Shown here: positions 19,439 to 28,918 of the stretch, piece by piece | Layout of the letters: each line of letters begins with the position of its first letter | Numbering within the stretch: position 1 is the stretch's first letter | NCBI RefSeq assembly: GCF_947494555.1 | Contig: NZ_CANLVF010000001.1 | Span: 1,302,001 to 1,366,000 of the forward strand | DNA: 64,000 bases | From: an uncultured Roseibium sp. | GTDB taxonomy: Bacteria; Pseudomonadota; Alphaproteobacteria; Rhizobiales; Stappiaceae | Direction: 5' to 3' | The notes under the pieces: model-generated | The model's database searches: none | What the model saw: the letters and a program-made list of their open reading frames with translations, nothing else | Told to the model about the DNA's origin: nothing | Position numbers and translations under genes: made by a program

Positions 19439-19600
19439 GCCTGCAATGGCAACGGAGTGCAATTGGTAAGCCTTGACGGGGGTTGAGTCTTTCTGGGTGT
19501 CGCGCGACCAGTCGGTCCAGACAGTCACAGTAGCCGGTTGAACCTTGCTCAGCTTGTCGCTGGCGTGTGTTGCACCTGTGCTGGAATTCAGATTGCTCAT
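19382..19600 (-). CDS. Hypothetical 72-aa protein
   Basis: A short, polar 72-aa ORF beginning MSNLNSSTGATHASDKLSKV, with an ATG at 19600 and GGAGAG seven bases upstream, which supports translation. No domain, signal peptide or TM segment is recognised. It stands alone in a sparse region: 19042-19381 holds only the possible pseudogene, and nothing is seen in 19601-20000. Confidence 0.5.
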   Translation of the reverse strand: MSNLNSSTGATHASDKLSKVQPATVTVWTDWSRDTQKDSTPVKAYQLHSVAIAGSVRGNSFQQSAIFQNFSR

Positions 19601-20000
19601 GGCGATCTCTCCAATGTGACTTTGCCGTCTATGCGTGGACAGTATGCCAATCGCGTTTGACAGACTGTGATCTTGAACACTTTTCCGGGCACTTTAGTTT
19701 TAGGGCGTTAAGAAACCGCCTCTGCAAATGGTCAAGAACCTGACATTTTCGACAAGAGAGTCTTAACTTTCAAAGCCCCGCAGACTGCGCTCCTGCAGAA
19801 TGGTCATTCAGAAAGGTCTGTTTCTTACGGCTTCGTCGAGAGGTTTGCCGATGAAGGTCTTTCCGAACGGCTCAGCTTGGATGTGCGGCTACGGGCGCCG
19901 AGGACATGCAGGGTGGGCCAGCGGGTGAGGTCAAGCACTGCTTCTGCCAAGCAAAGGCAGAAACAGCCCGGCCGCAAAAGAGCAGCCGGGCATCATGTTC

Positions 20001-20522
20001 TCAGCAGGACCCTGTCTCGATCAGTGCCCTGGCGTTGGACGAGATGAGCGCCGATGATGTCCTGCCATCGGCTTTGTGAACCAGGGCTGTTCCTTCAATT
20101 TCAGAACCGGAAACCGTTATCTCGCGCTGGCCCGCAGTGTCATCGACATCGATTGTGAAGGCAATCGTGTCACCTGGCTGCAGTTCGCGAATGCTGAGTG
20201 TGATGGTCTTGTCACCATCCGCAACCGGTGTCACGGCGGTAAGCGATGCCGATCCTGCAACGATTTCAAGTGGCTGGTAAACTTCGACGCCCGCACCCTT
20301 GCCGGTGGTATCGAATATGAGGCCGGACGCCGAACCTGAGATGTCCAGCGTCAACTCAGAAGACCCTATTGTGCAACTTCCGACGTTCTCGAAACTGAAT
20401 CTGTCTTTGGGAGCGCCCTCGTCAAAGCGCACGGCAATGTCTGCGAAGGCAACACTTGCTGTCAGGGTTCCGATACACAGGCTTGCGCATAGGGTGGCAA
20501 ATCGGGTGTTTTGTCGTTTCAT
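20001..20522 (-). CDS. Exported hypothetical protein
   Basis: A 173-aa protein with a clear Sec signal peptide (MKRQNTRFATLCASLCIGTL... ending AFA, cleavage about residue 28). The mature part is beta-rich and acidic, with two cysteines (GSCTIGSSE and the C-terminal ETGSC) that could form a disulphide. Segments such as LTLDISGSASGLIF and LSIRELQPGDTIAFTIDVDD suggest a beta-sandwich. No family is recognised. The frame is open to 20543, but the ATG at 20522 best fits a signal peptide and follows AAGGA at about 10 bases. The 350 bases upstream show no gene. Confidence 0.65.
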   Translation of the reverse strand: MKRQNTRFATLCASLCIGTLTASVAFADIAVRFDEGAPKDRFSFENVGSCTIGSSELTLDISGSASGLIFDTTGKGAGVEVYQPLEIVAGSASLTAVTPVADGDKTITLSIRELQPGDTIAFTIDVDDTAGQREITVSGSEIEGTALVHKADGRTSSALISSNARALIETGSC

Positions 20523-20872
20523 GTGATGACGCATCCTTCTCATCGGGTTCGGTTCGACACTTTGATCTTGCCGGTTTGAAACGTCCGGCCTTCAATTTTG
20601 ACTGCCGATGGTGCAGAAGCTCGGATCGGCGTCTCGCAATGAGATACGAGTGGACATGCCCCGCGGTTCGAGAAATCGCGAAAAGATCTGTAAAATTATC
20701 AAAAACGGTTGTTTTTCATATGCTTGAGCAGTGACGATTTTAAAGAAGCGCCAATGATTGCTTGATATTGCGCCGCTGACACGGCTTTTCCATCGACCAC
20801 CTGCGTTATGCGGGCGGACGTTCGCGGGAATCTTTGTGAATTGCTGCGCCCTGCAACGGCAGCCGTAAGCGC

Positions 20873-21361
20873 TCAGATATCGTTGCGCGGTATGCGAAGC
20901 AGCTGGCCCGGGAAGATCAGGTTCGGATCGCTCAGAATATGCCGGTTGGCTTCAAAAATCGGCTGAAAGTTCGAATTGCCGTATTGCTGCTGCGCGATCT
21001 GGCTCAGCGTATCACCCGATTGAACGGTGTATGGCTGCCAGCCGCCATATCCCGGCAGGATCTTCGGGCCGAAAAGCACCGGGATGACAACCGAAGGCCC
21101 GTTTTCGTTGCCCGTATCGTCGGCGAGGGTCAGGAACAGCCGGTTAAGCTGAAAGCTGTTGTTGTCAGGAATTGCAATCGATGCCTGAAACTGCCGGAGC
21201 CCGAGTGAACCGACATTGGTGAAGGACGTGTATTCATCGTGACCTTCCGAAACGCGAATGCTCAAGGTGCCTTCGAACGCGGTCGCGTTGCCTGCAATCA
21301 AAATAGTCGAGCCGACAAGATCAAAAGGTTGCGGCTGCTGAATATCGAGAGTAACCGTCAT
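20873..21361 (-). CDS. Gmad2 immunoglobulin-like and LysM domain protein
   Basis: A 162-aa protein. Residues about 1-95 look like a Gmad2-type Ig-like domain ([26 protein letters not shown]). Residues about 108-160 are a LysM domain ([20 protein letters not shown], then [20 protein letters not shown]), which usually binds peptidoglycan. No signal peptide is visible although both domains normally act outside the cytoplasm. The ATG at 21361 has GGGAGG nine bases upstream. It is divergent from the I9-like/subtilase pair across an AT-rich 383-base gap (21362-21744) with no other gene. Confidence 0.85.
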   Translation of the reverse strand: MTVTLDIQQPQPFDLVGSTILIAGNATAFEGTLSIRVSEGHDEYTSFTNVGSLGLRQFQASIAIPDNNSFQLNRLFLTLADDTGNENGPSVVIPVLFGPKILPGYGGWQPYTVQSGDTLSQIAQQQYGNSNFQPIFEANRHILSDPNLIFPGQLLRIPRNDI

Positions 21362-21744
21362 TTTCAAATCCTCCCACTTTGCACCACCGGCTTTTCAATC
21401 CGAACGACCCGGCAGGCATGGCAAAGACTACAACGCTATCGCGGGAGATTCATAGATACAACTTATGATGCAATCTGAAGTATGCGTCCTTTAATAGTGT
21501 CATTTCTTTTGAATTTTTGAAGTCGTAATCGCAGCGGTGTTAATTAGTTGGTTTGGTTTTTTCCAATTGTACGTTGTTTATTAACCCGTATTTTGTTTTG
21601 CCGCTACGGCATCTTCTGGTTGTTTCCTAAGTTGAATCTTTGAGTGTCGTGACATGTTGTTGTCATGCATAAAATTTGATCATAGACTTATTTTGTTATT
21701 TGTTTGTTTTGAAGGTTGCTTCATTGGCTGAGATTGCTGTTCTT

Positions 21745-21996
21745 ATGGCTGATTTCCTGCTGTTCGACTTGCAAAAGGGTGAGCCGGCGGGTGAACAGGC
21801 GAGAGAGCTGGCAACACAAAGCAAAACCTATAACGCGCATTCGAATTTCAGTCTTGCAACGCCCAACTCTGATACGGGCAACAGTTATTTTGTATCGTTT
21901 TTTGTGGACGAACGGGCCGGTGAATTTGCCGAAAAAATAAGGGAAATCGACGGAGTTTTATCCGTCATTGTGAAGCCTGAATTGGGGCTTCCTTAA
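21745..21996 (+). CDS. Small I9-like (subtilisin-propeptide-like) protein
   Basis: An 83-aa protein without signal peptide. It starts with strand ADFLLFDLQ, has SYFVSFFVDERAGEFAEKIR in the middle and ends with IDGVLSVIVKPELGLP. This strand-helix-strand pattern with a terminal G-V-x-x-V-x-x-x-P resembles inhibitor I9 propeptides and stand-alone I9 inhibitors. The adjacent subtilase's own N-terminal region ends similarly (FEGVYIKPPVELP). It is probably an inhibitor or folding chaperone of the downstream protease; this is inference. A TTG at 21724 with GAAGG eight bases upstream is an alternative start. Confidence 0.6.
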   Translation: MADFLLFDLQKGEPAGEQARELATQSKTYNAHSNFSLATPNSDTGNSYFVSFFVDERAGEFAEKIREIDGVLSVIVKPELGLP

Positions 21997-22036
21997 TACT
22001 GCCGGTCAGTCCGTCCTCCAGACAGGAGGAAGTCCA

Positions 22037-23935
22037 ATGGCCAGGAAGACCAGAAAAGTTACTGCAGCGCCGTCACGTCAGCCGGAACTCATTGCTGTCG
22101 CCAAACCCGATGTGGGTTTGCGCATGACCGGCGCTTCGCTTCGTTCCCTGGGTGGGACGAAAACGACAAAGGCGGAGAAAGCGCTGAAAAAACACAATTG
22201 CGTGGCCTCGCCACTGTTTGGGCCTTCTGAGGAGCGGGTGGAGGCTGCTGTTGCCGCTCAAGCGCCTCACGCCATGGCGCCACTTGAAAACCTCTCAGGC
22301 TTTTACAAACTGACTGCACCGGACGCGGACCTTGAAGACCTGCAGAAAGAACTGCTCGACAACGATCTGTTCGAAGGTGTCTACATAAAGCCGCCAGTGG
22401 AATTGCCCGAAGAAGCGAAGGGTGTTGAAGCTGCGATGAATGAAATGGTGGCGCTTGCGAACGTTCCGCCACCAGCAACGCCGAACTTTGTAGCGCGACA
22501 GATTTATCTGGACCCGGCACCTGCCGGCGTCGATGCGCGCTGGGCCTGGAATCAGGCTGGAGGGCGAGGGACCGGAATTCACATCACCGACATCGAAGGG
22601 GCGTGGCGGTTCAGCCATGAAGATCTGACCGAGCGGCAAGGCGGCGTTGTCGGAGGTGTCGAATTCAACGATGTCAGCTGGCGCAATCACGGCACCGCAG
22701 TTCTCGGTGAATATGGCGGCGATGTTAATCCCTTTGGCGTCACCGGAATTTCTCCGGACGCGATCTGCACGGCGGTTTCGCACCGGACACTCGGCTCCGC
22801 GGGCGCAATCAATCATGCCGCAGCCAGGTTGAGTGCTGGGGATATTCTGCTTCTGGAAATGCACCGTCCCGGCCCCAGGCACAACTTTCGCTTAAGGCCG
22901 GATCAACGTGGGTACATTGCCGTTGAATGGTGGCCCGACGATTTTGCCGCCATACTTAACGCTTCCAGGCGCGGCATAATCGTCGTGGAGGCGGCCGGAA
23001 ACGGAGCAGAGGATCTTGATGATGCTCTCTACGAAACACCCGGATTTGGCTTCCCTGCTGGCTGGACCAACCCGTTCAGACGGGTAAACCGGGATTCGGG
23101 CGCAATCGTCGTCGGGGCAGGCGCGCCACCTCCTGGGACGCATGGACGGACCCATGGACCTGACAGGTCCCGGCTGGGCTTTTCGAATTACGGAGCCTTG
23201 GTCGACGCGCAGGGGTGGGGCCGAGAGGTCACAACATGCGGCTACGGCGATTTGCAGGGTGGTGGAGACGAAGACCTCTGGTACACCGATACGTTCTCAG
23301 GAACGTCCAGTGCTTCACCGATAGTAACGGGAGCCCTGGCCAGCGTTCAGGGAATGGCACGTGCGCGCAACAGGCCTGTTTTCACGCCGGACGAACTGCG
23401 CAACGCACTCAGGACCACCGGTTCGCCACAACAGGATGCGCCTGGACGCCCGGCCACGCAGCGTATCGGCAACCGCCCCGATATCCCCGCACTTGCGGGC
23501 GTGCTCTTCGGTGTGGGTGGCAACCGGCGCTCGACAGCCTTCCGACGCGAGGTTGAACGTTGGCGGCCGCTGGAAGTTCGCGCGTTCATCGACATCAGCC
23601 CGCAGTTGGTTTCCGCTCATTCAACACTTGCCTTGCAGCAGGCGCTCGTATCCGCCCAGCCTGTTCAGGCGAATGCGGACGGTATCCTGTCGAAGATGGC
23701 CATCATGTTCCGCGTGTCCGCGCTTGCAGGGCAGGCGATTGAGATCGCGGGACCGGTGGGTGGCTCGCGCTACCGTTGGTGGGGCAGCATCGCGGCTGAC
23801 GGCCTCGGCCGGCTTTACGTCGATGAAGGCTATTCCTCCACCGGCAGTGACAATTTCGACCTCATTGCCGAGATCCGGGGTGTTGATACGCGATTTGCTT
23901 TCGATGTAACCGCGCAGCAATACCGGCCGGTTTGA
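22037..23935 (+). CDS. Subtilisin-like serine protease (peptidase S8) without signal peptide
   Basis: A 632-aa protease. Residues about 60-125 resemble an I9-like propeptide (GFYKLTAPDADLEDLQKELL). Residues about 160-490 are the S8 catalytic domain with an intact triad: D185 (IHITDIEGAW), H218 (NHGTAVLGEY), S424 (SGTSSASPIV), plus oxyanion N322 (EAAGNG). Residues about 495-632 form a beta-rich C-terminal domain of unknown type. The basic N-terminus (MARKTRKVTAAPSRQ) is not a Sec signal, so the enzyme is intracellular or exported by another route. A very strong ribosome-binding site (ACAGGAGG) precedes the ATG, 40 bases after the I9-like gene. Confidence 0.9.
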   Translation: MARKTRKVTAAPSRQPELIAVAKPDVGLRMTGASLRSLGGTKTTKAEKALKKHNCVASPLFGPSEERVEAAVAAQAPHAMAPLENLSGFYKLTAPDADLEDLQKELLDNDLFEGVYIKPPVELPEEAKGVEAAMNEMVALANVPPPATPNFVARQIYLDPAPAGVDARWAWNQAGGRGTGIHITDIEGAWRFSHEDLTERQGGVVGGVEFNDVSWRNHGTAVLGEYGGDVNPFGVTGISPDAICTAVSHRTLGSAGAINHAAARLSAGDILLLEMHRPGPRHNFRLRPDQRGYIAVEWWPDDFAAILNASRRGIIVVEAAGNGAEDLDDALYETPGFGFPAGWTNPFRRVNRDSGAIVVGAGAPPPGTHGRTHGPDRSRLGFSNYGALVDAQGWGREVTTCGYGDLQGGGDEDLWYTDTFSGTSSASPIVTGALASVQGMARARNRPVFTPDELRNALRTTGSPQQDAPGRPATQRIGNRPDIPALAGVLFGVGGNRRSTAFRREVERWRPLEVRAFIDISPQLVSAHSTLALQQALVSAQPVQANADGILSKMAIMFRVSALAGQAIEIAGPVGGSRYRWWGSIAADGLGRLYVDEGYSSTGSDNFDLIAEIRGVDTRFAFDVTAQQYRPV

Positions 23936-24005
23936 GGAGCCTGTGTGCGGTGTCGACCGCACGGTTAAAGGTCGTGAAACGGCATTTTGCCTGCAAGAAC
24001 GAAGG

Positions 24006-24029
24006 GACCTGCCGTCTGGCAGGTCTTTT
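24006..24029 (+). terminator. Rho-independent terminator after the subtilase
   Basis: GACCTGCC (24006-24013) and GGCAGGTC (24018-24025) form a perfect 8-bp stem with a GTCT loop, followed by TTTT. It closes the I9-like/subtilase transcript and separates it from ttcA. Confidence 0.85.
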
Positions 24030-24088
24030 CATTTCGCTATGGTTCCGTTACACGCTTCAGCAGAAAATTCTCGAACCCGAGCGCTCGA

Positions 24089-25030
24089 ATGAACGACATT
24101 GCCAACAGCACCGACACCGACGTTCCGGCACTTCTTCGGGGCGCGCCATCCAGCGTGGAGTTCAAGAAACTGCGGAAGCGTCTGCTGCGCCAGGCACGAG
24201 AGGCGATCGGCGATTTCGGCATGCTGCCGGCGGATGTCTCGAACGAGAAGAGACCGAAATGGCTGGTCTGCCTATCCGGTGGCAAGGACAGCTACACGCT
24301 CTTGGCGGTGCTGATCGAATTGAAATGGCGGGGTTTGCTGCCAGTCGACCTGATCGCCTGCAATCTCGACCAGGCGCAGCCCGGATTCCCAACCGACACT
24401 TTGCCGAAGTTCTTTGAGGAAAACGGGATCGAGCACCTAATCGTGCGCGAGGACACCTATTCCATTGTAACCGACAAGATCCCGGAGCACCGGACCTATT
24501 GTTCGCTGTGTTCGCGGCTGCGGCGCGGAATTCTCTACCGGATCGCCCGCGAGCAGGGGTGCGAAGCCATCGTGCTCGGTCACCACCGGGACGACATTCT
24601 GGAAACCTTCTTCATGAACCTGTTTCACGGCGGACGTTTGGCGTCCATGCCGCCGAAGCTGATCAATGACGAAGGCGATCTGCTTGTGTTGCGTCCGCTT
24701 GCCTATGCGGCTGAAAGCGATATTGCGCGTTTTTCAAACGGTATGCGGTTTCCGATCATTCCCTGCAACCTTTGCGGCTCGCAGGACGGACTGCAGCGCG
24801 AGGAAGTCAAACGCATGCTTCAGGGCTGGGAGAAAGAAACGCCGGGCCGGCTTGGCGTTATGGCCAGGGCGCTCGCACACACCCGGCCGTCTCATCTTCT
24901 CGACCGTTCGCTCTACGATTTCGCCAATCTTCGGCCCTCAGAAAGCCAGGCAGAAACTCCAGGCGGGGAAGCGGAAGAGCCCTGCGGCGCAAGTCTCGCC
25001 ATGACGGCGAAACTGTTTGCGGCAGAATGA
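24089..25030 (+). CDS. ttcA: tRNA 2-thiocytidine(32) synthetase
   Basis: Adds sulphur to C32 of tRNA with ATP and an Fe-S cluster. The 313-aa protein has the PP-loop SGGKDS (63-68) and the two Cys-x-x-Cys pairs of TtcA, C138/C141 ([12 protein letters not shown]) and C226/C229 ([10 protein letters not shown]). It also has [19 protein letters not shown]. The frame is open from 23987, but that part translates the terminator; the ATG at 24089 gives the expected N-terminus. The last 30 residues are a low-complexity tail rich in Glu and Ala. Confidence 0.95.
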   Translation: MNDIANSTDTDVPALLRGAPSSVEFKKLRKRLLRQAREAIGDFGMLPADVSNEKRPKWLVCLSGGKDSYTLLAVLIELKWRGLLPVDLIACNLDQAQPGFPTDTLPKFFEENGIEHLIVREDTYSIVTDKIPEHRTYCSLCSRLRRGILYRIAREQGCEAIVLGHHRDDILETFFMNLFHGGRLASMPPKLINDEGDLLVLRPLAYAAESDIARFSNGMRFPIIPCNLCGSQDGLQREEVKRMLQGWEKETPGRLGVMARALAHTRPSHLLDRSLYDFANLRPSESQAETPGGEAEEPCGASLAMTAKLFAAE

Positions 25031-25080
25031 GCTGAGAATTCAAGCAAACGTCGGTCTTACGACGGGTCGGCGCGATCGCT

Positions 25081-25965
25081 TTAGCCGTCTCCGGCAAACA
25101 ACTGTCGCAGCCATGCCTCGACAACGCGAGCGACCGGTTTTTGAGGCCCGGCATTTTCTCTGTGCAGCAGGTAGTGGCTCTGGCTCGACGGTATTTTCGT
25201 TTCAAACGGAATTACGAGACGTCCCGTTGCTGCAAGCCTGAGGGCGATGCGTTCGAGGACGAGGGCGACGCCCCCTTGCGCAGCTGCGAGTTCAACGGCG
25301 GCCAGTGACGTGTCGACTGTGACACCGGCAGACCTGGATGGCGGGTCAAGCCCGAGCTCCTCAAAGTATCGCTCCCAATGGTCATCAAATCCAAGCGTAT
25401 GTATCCGTTTTTTTTCAATAAGATCTGATGGTTTCTTCAATTTCTTTGTGAATTCTGGATGGCACACGGGCACGACGAATTCCGTTCCGAGTGCCTCAGA
25501 GCGCATATTAGGCCAGTATCCGGTTCCAAGACGGATTTCGAGGTCAATTCCGGTCTCCAAAACAGTGTCGGCCCAGATGGCGGAGAGCAGGCGGATGTCG
25601 AGACCGGGATGATCCAGCTGCAACCCGGGGAGAGCGGGCGCGATGATCAGAACGCTTTCAGAGATCGGTGCGCGGATCGTGACCGAGCCTGGCGTTCTAT
25701 TCCCGAAGAGACCCTCCGTTGAACCGGCCAGATCCTGCAACGCTTTGCGGACAGCTGGTAAATAGGCTTTCCCGCTGGCGGTGAGATCCACCTTGCGTGT
25801 TGTTCGCTCCATCAACTGGTGACCAAGCTGGCTTTCCAGCGAGCTGATGTGATTGCTGACGGCTGCCTGTGTCAGGCCAAGCTCCTGTCCGGCAGCGGTA
25901 AAGCTTCCGAGACGACTGGCAGCCTCGAAGCTTCGGATCCAGATCAGGTTAGGGAGCGTCTGCAT
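25081..25965 (-). CDS. LysR-family transcriptional regulator (GcvA-like)
   Basis: A 294-aa regulator with N-terminal winged HTH (IRSFEAASRLGSFTAAGQEL, then QAAVSNHISSLESQLG) and a substrate-binding-like effector domain (about 90-290). The pattern is of the GcvA/AmpR branch. The ATG at 25965 gives the usual LysR start; an in-frame ATG at 26001 would add 12 residues and cannot be excluded. It is divergent from the dehydrogenase operon at 26082, 116 bases away, and probably controls it. Confidence 0.9.
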   Translation of the reverse strand: MQTLPNLIWIRSFEAASRLGSFTAAGQELGLTQAAVSNHISSLESQLGHQLMERTTRKVDLTASGKAYLPAVRKALQDLAGSTEGLFGNRTPGSVTIRAPISESVLIIAPALPGLQLDHPGLDIRLLSAIWADTVLETGIDLEIRLGTGYWPNMRSEALGTEFVVPVCHPEFTKKLKKPSDLIEKKRIHTLGFDDHWERYFEELGLDPPSRSAGVTVDTSLAAVELAAAQGGVALVLERIALRLAATGRLVIPFETKIPSSQSHYLLHRENAGPQKPVARVVEAWLRQLFAGDG

Positions 25966-26081
25966 GGCTTTAATTGATAAAAAAAACAAAGGAATGTCCA
26001 TAGATTATATCGTTTCTCTTCTTTTTCCCAGCGGCGCAGACTGACCCACTTGATCAATTGTGCTTCGGGGAGGAGCTTGGA

Positions 26082-27074
26082 ATGCATATCGGCTTTATCG
26101 GGCTCGGGAATGTTGGCGGGAAACTGGCCGGAAGCATCCTGCGGAACGGACACGATCTGAGTGTTCTGGATCTCGACCGGAATCTCATGCAAAACTTCAT
26201 TTCGCAGGGAGCTCATCGTGGCGAAAACCCGGGCCGGCTGGCTTCAAGCTGCGACATTGTCATTACCTGCCTTCCAAGCCCAGCGGCGTGTTCGGCAGTC
26301 GTTGAAGGCCCCGAGGGTATCCTGGAAGGCATAGGTCCGGGCACGATCTGGGCGGAAATGTCCACCACCGACGCAAGCGAAACGCGGCGTCTGGCAGATC
26401 AGGTCATTGCCCGTGGTGCGGAAGCGATTGAATGTCCAGTATCGGGCGGATGTCACCGGGCTGCGACAGGCAACATCTCCATATTTGCCGGATGCACCCG
26501 CGAAACCTTTGAAAAGGCGTTGCCATTGCTCACGGTGCTCGGGCGGCGCGTTCTCCATACCGGCGATATTGGGTCGGCATCGATCCTCAAGGTGGTCACC
26601 AACTATCTCGCCACGGCAAATCTCGTGTCGCTTGCAGAAGCCCTGGTTACGTGCAAGGCCGCAGGCATCGATCTCAATACCTCTTATGAGGCAATCCGCA
26701 TTTCGTCAGGCAATTCCTTCGTCCACGAAACGGAAAGCCAGGTGATCTTGAACGGGTCGCGGGATATCTCGTTCACGATGGATCTTGTTGCCAAGGACAT
26801 CGGTTTGTTTCAGGCGATCGCAGACGCGCATAATGTGCCGCTCGAAGTGTCACCGCTTCTGAACAGCCTCTTTGCGGATGCGATTGAACGGTTTGGGCCA
26901 AGAGAGCTCTCCCCGAACATCATTCGCCGCCTTGAGGAAGCGACTGGCCTGAATATACAAGCGCCGGGATTCCCTCCGGAAATGCTTGACGACGAGCCTG
27001 AAGAAGCCGGATATGAGGTTGTGCCGAGTCGAGGCGCACAGTTTGGGCAGAGCATTCGGAAAGCAGTGGGTTGA
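26082..27074 (+). CDS. NAD(P)-dependent beta-hydroxyacid dehydrogenase (HIBADH family)
   Basis: A 330-aa oxidoreductase of the 3-hydroxyisobutyrate / tartronate-semialdehyde family. It shows the Rossmann motif MHIGFIGLGNVGGKLAGS, the substrate signature ECPVSGGCHRAATGN and the catalytic lysine in SASILKVVTNYL. The ATG at 26082 follows GGGGAGGAG. The last 40 residues (EEATGLNIQAPGF onwards) extend beyond the typical family end. Its stop codon shares one base with the ATG of the aldehyde dehydrogenase. Together they probably oxidise a hydroxyacid and a semialdehyde; the substrate is unknown. Confidence 0.9.
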   Translation: MHIGFIGLGNVGGKLAGSILRNGHDLSVLDLDRNLMQNFISQGAHRGENPGRLASSCDIVITCLPSPAACSAVVEGPEGILEGIGPGTIWAEMSTTDASETRRLADQVIARGAEAIECPVSGGCHRAATGNISIFAGCTRETFEKALPLLTVLGRRVLHTGDIGSASILKVVTNYLATANLVSLAEALVTCKAAGIDLNTSYEAIRISSGNSFVHETESQVILNGSRDISFTMDLVAKDIGLFQAIADAHNVPLEVSPLLNSLFADAIERFGPRELSPNIIRRLEEATGLNIQAPGFPPEMLDDEPEEAGYEVVPSRGAQFGQSIRKAVG

Positions 27075-28498
27075 TGATTGAAAAGCGGCAGTTCTATATC
27101 GGTGGCGCATGGGTAGACCCGGTTGCCACACGGGATCTGGCAGTGATTGATCCTGCGACGGAAAATGCTGTTGCGGTGATATCGATTGGAAGCGCTGCTG
27201 ATGTTGATCTGGCCGTTGAGGCTGCAAAAAATGCCTTCGTTTCCTGGTCGGAAGTGAGCGTCGATGACCGCGCCGGATTGCTGAAACGCATCATCGACAT
27301 ATACGAGCGCCGCTCCGACGACATGGACGAGGCGATCCGTCTCGAGATGGGAGCGCCTGCCGACTTTGCGCGGACACAACAAACGCCATCCGGCGTCGGG
27401 CACCTTCAGGCAACGCTCGAGGCGCTGAAGGCGCACGAATTTGAACGTCCAAGCCCACGTGGTGGGAGTTTGCTGCGCCATGAACCAATCGGCGTTTGCG
27501 GTCTGATCACGCCCTGGAACTGGCCGATCAACCAGATCACCGCCAAGGTTGCGCCGGCCCTGGCGGCGGGGTGCACCATGGTCTTGAAGCCGAGCGAGAT
27601 CGCCCCGCTTTCCGGTTTGCTGTTTGCGGAGATCCTGCACGAGGCCGGATGTCCTGCGGGTGTATTCAATCTGGTCAACGGCGATGGTCCGGGTGTCGGA
27701 GCGGCCATGTCCGCACATCCGGATATCGACATGATGTCGTTCACCGGATCCACCCGTGCCGGGGTCGCTGTCTCGCAAAGCGCTGCGCCGACTGTGAAGC
27801 GTGTCGCGTTGGAGCTTGGTGGCAAATCCGCGAATCTGCTCTTTGCCGATGCCGATCTCGAGACAGCTGTGCGGTTTTCGCTTGAAAGCTGTTTTTCCAA
27901 TACCGGCCAGTCCTGCGATGCCCCGACGCGGTTGCTCGTTGAAAACAGTGTCTACGAGCAAGTCGTTGCACTGGCGGAGAAGATTGCGCCCGACACAAAG
28001 GTCGGCAACCCGCAGGACGCAGGGGATCACATCGGGCCGGTGATCTCCGAACTGCAGTTTGAGCGCATCCAGGGTCATATCGAAAGGGGCGTTGCCGATG
28101 GTGCGCAGGTCGTAGCCGGCGGTCCGGGCAAGCCGGAAGGATTTGAAACGGGTTATTTCGTCAAACCAACCGTTTTTGCAGATGTCACGAACCAGATGTC
28201 CATTGCGCGGAATGAGATTTTCGGGCCGGTGCTCGTCATGATCCCGTTCGAAACCGAGGACGAAGCCGTTTCCATGGCCAATGACACGCCTTATGGCCTC
28301 GCGGCTTACATCCAGACAGGCGATCCGGAACGCGCTAAACGCGTTTCCAGAAAACTGCGCGCGGGCAGCGTTTACATCAACGGGGCAAGTCCTGACTGGG
28401 ATGTGCCATTCGGCGGCTACAAACAATCCGGTAACGGCCGTGAATATGGCGAATTCGGTCTGGAGGATTTCCTGGAACTCAAGGCAATTACAGGGTGA
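27074..28498 (+). CDS. NAD(P)-dependent aldehyde dehydrogenase
   Basis: A 474-aa ALDH-superfamily enzyme that oxidises an aldehyde to the acid. It has ITPWNWPINQITAKVAPALA, the general-base glutamate in ALELGGKSANLLF and the nucleophilic cysteine in NTGQSCDAPTRL (about residue 280). It ends with the usual FGGYKQSGNGREYG segment. The ATG (27074-27076) overlaps the upstream stop in a TGATG junction, so translation is coupled. The gene belongs to the LysR-controlled pair. Confidence 0.93.
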   Translation: MIEKRQFYIGGAWVDPVATRDLAVIDPATENAVAVISIGSAADVDLAVEAAKNAFVSWSEVSVDDRAGLLKRIIDIYERRSDDMDEAIRLEMGAPADFARTQQTPSGVGHLQATLEALKAHEFERPSPRGGSLLRHEPIGVCGLITPWNWPINQITAKVAPALAAGCTMVLKPSEIAPLSGLLFAEILHEAGCPAGVFNLVNGDGPGVGAAMSAHPDIDMMSFTGSTRAGVAVSQSAAPTVKRVALELGGKSANLLFADADLETAVRFSLESCFSNTGQSCDAPTRLLVENSVYEQVVALAEKIAPDTKVGNPQDAGDHIGPVISELQFERIQGHIERGVADGAQVVAGGPGKPEGFETGYFVKPTVFADVTNQMSIARNEIFGPVLVMIPFETEDEAVSMANDTPYGLAAYIQTGDPERAKRVSRKLRAGSVYINGASPDWDVPFGGYKQSGNGREYGEFGLEDFLELKAITG

Positions 28499-28918
28499 TT
28501 GCGCCACAGGGTTGAGCAAGCAAGCCCGGCTACTTTTAGGAAGTGAGACCTGACTTTTTCGGCGCATTGATACGTAAGCACCAACCGCGTATGTAGTAAT
28601 ACGTATACAAGCATTCGTTGCTTGCTAGACAGTTTTTATATCAAAAGTAGTTTTGTTTGACATGTCGCGCAAAAACATGTCCCGATTGATAACTTTCTCT
28701 AACGGATTAATATCTCAGAAATATTTCTGCGTCTAATAACGAAGTCAAGATTTCCGAAGGGGAATAAGTGTATTGAGGGAAATTTGCGATACAATTATTG
28801 ATTGTATTCCATTTTTTAATCAATCATTTCGAATTTTATTCTCGTTTCGCAGCTTCTATTCTTTGATTTGCTGAGAGCCTTCGGTGTCTGGACTGTTTAT
28901 TTCGTTGTGGGGGCAAAT
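28499..28918. other. AT-rich intergenic region
   Basis: These 420 bases are much more AT-rich than the flanking genes, with several short homopolymer runs. No ORF with a ribosome-binding site or clear terminator was found. It presumably carries the promoter of the PAS/MCP pair, but no convincing -35/-10 pair stands out. Confidence 0.5.

Noticed and set aside
26810..28567. Long minus-strand frame opposite the dehydrogenase pair
   Set aside because: It is antisense to two well-supported enzyme genes, shows no domain, and its high Arg/Cys content is typical of shadow frames.
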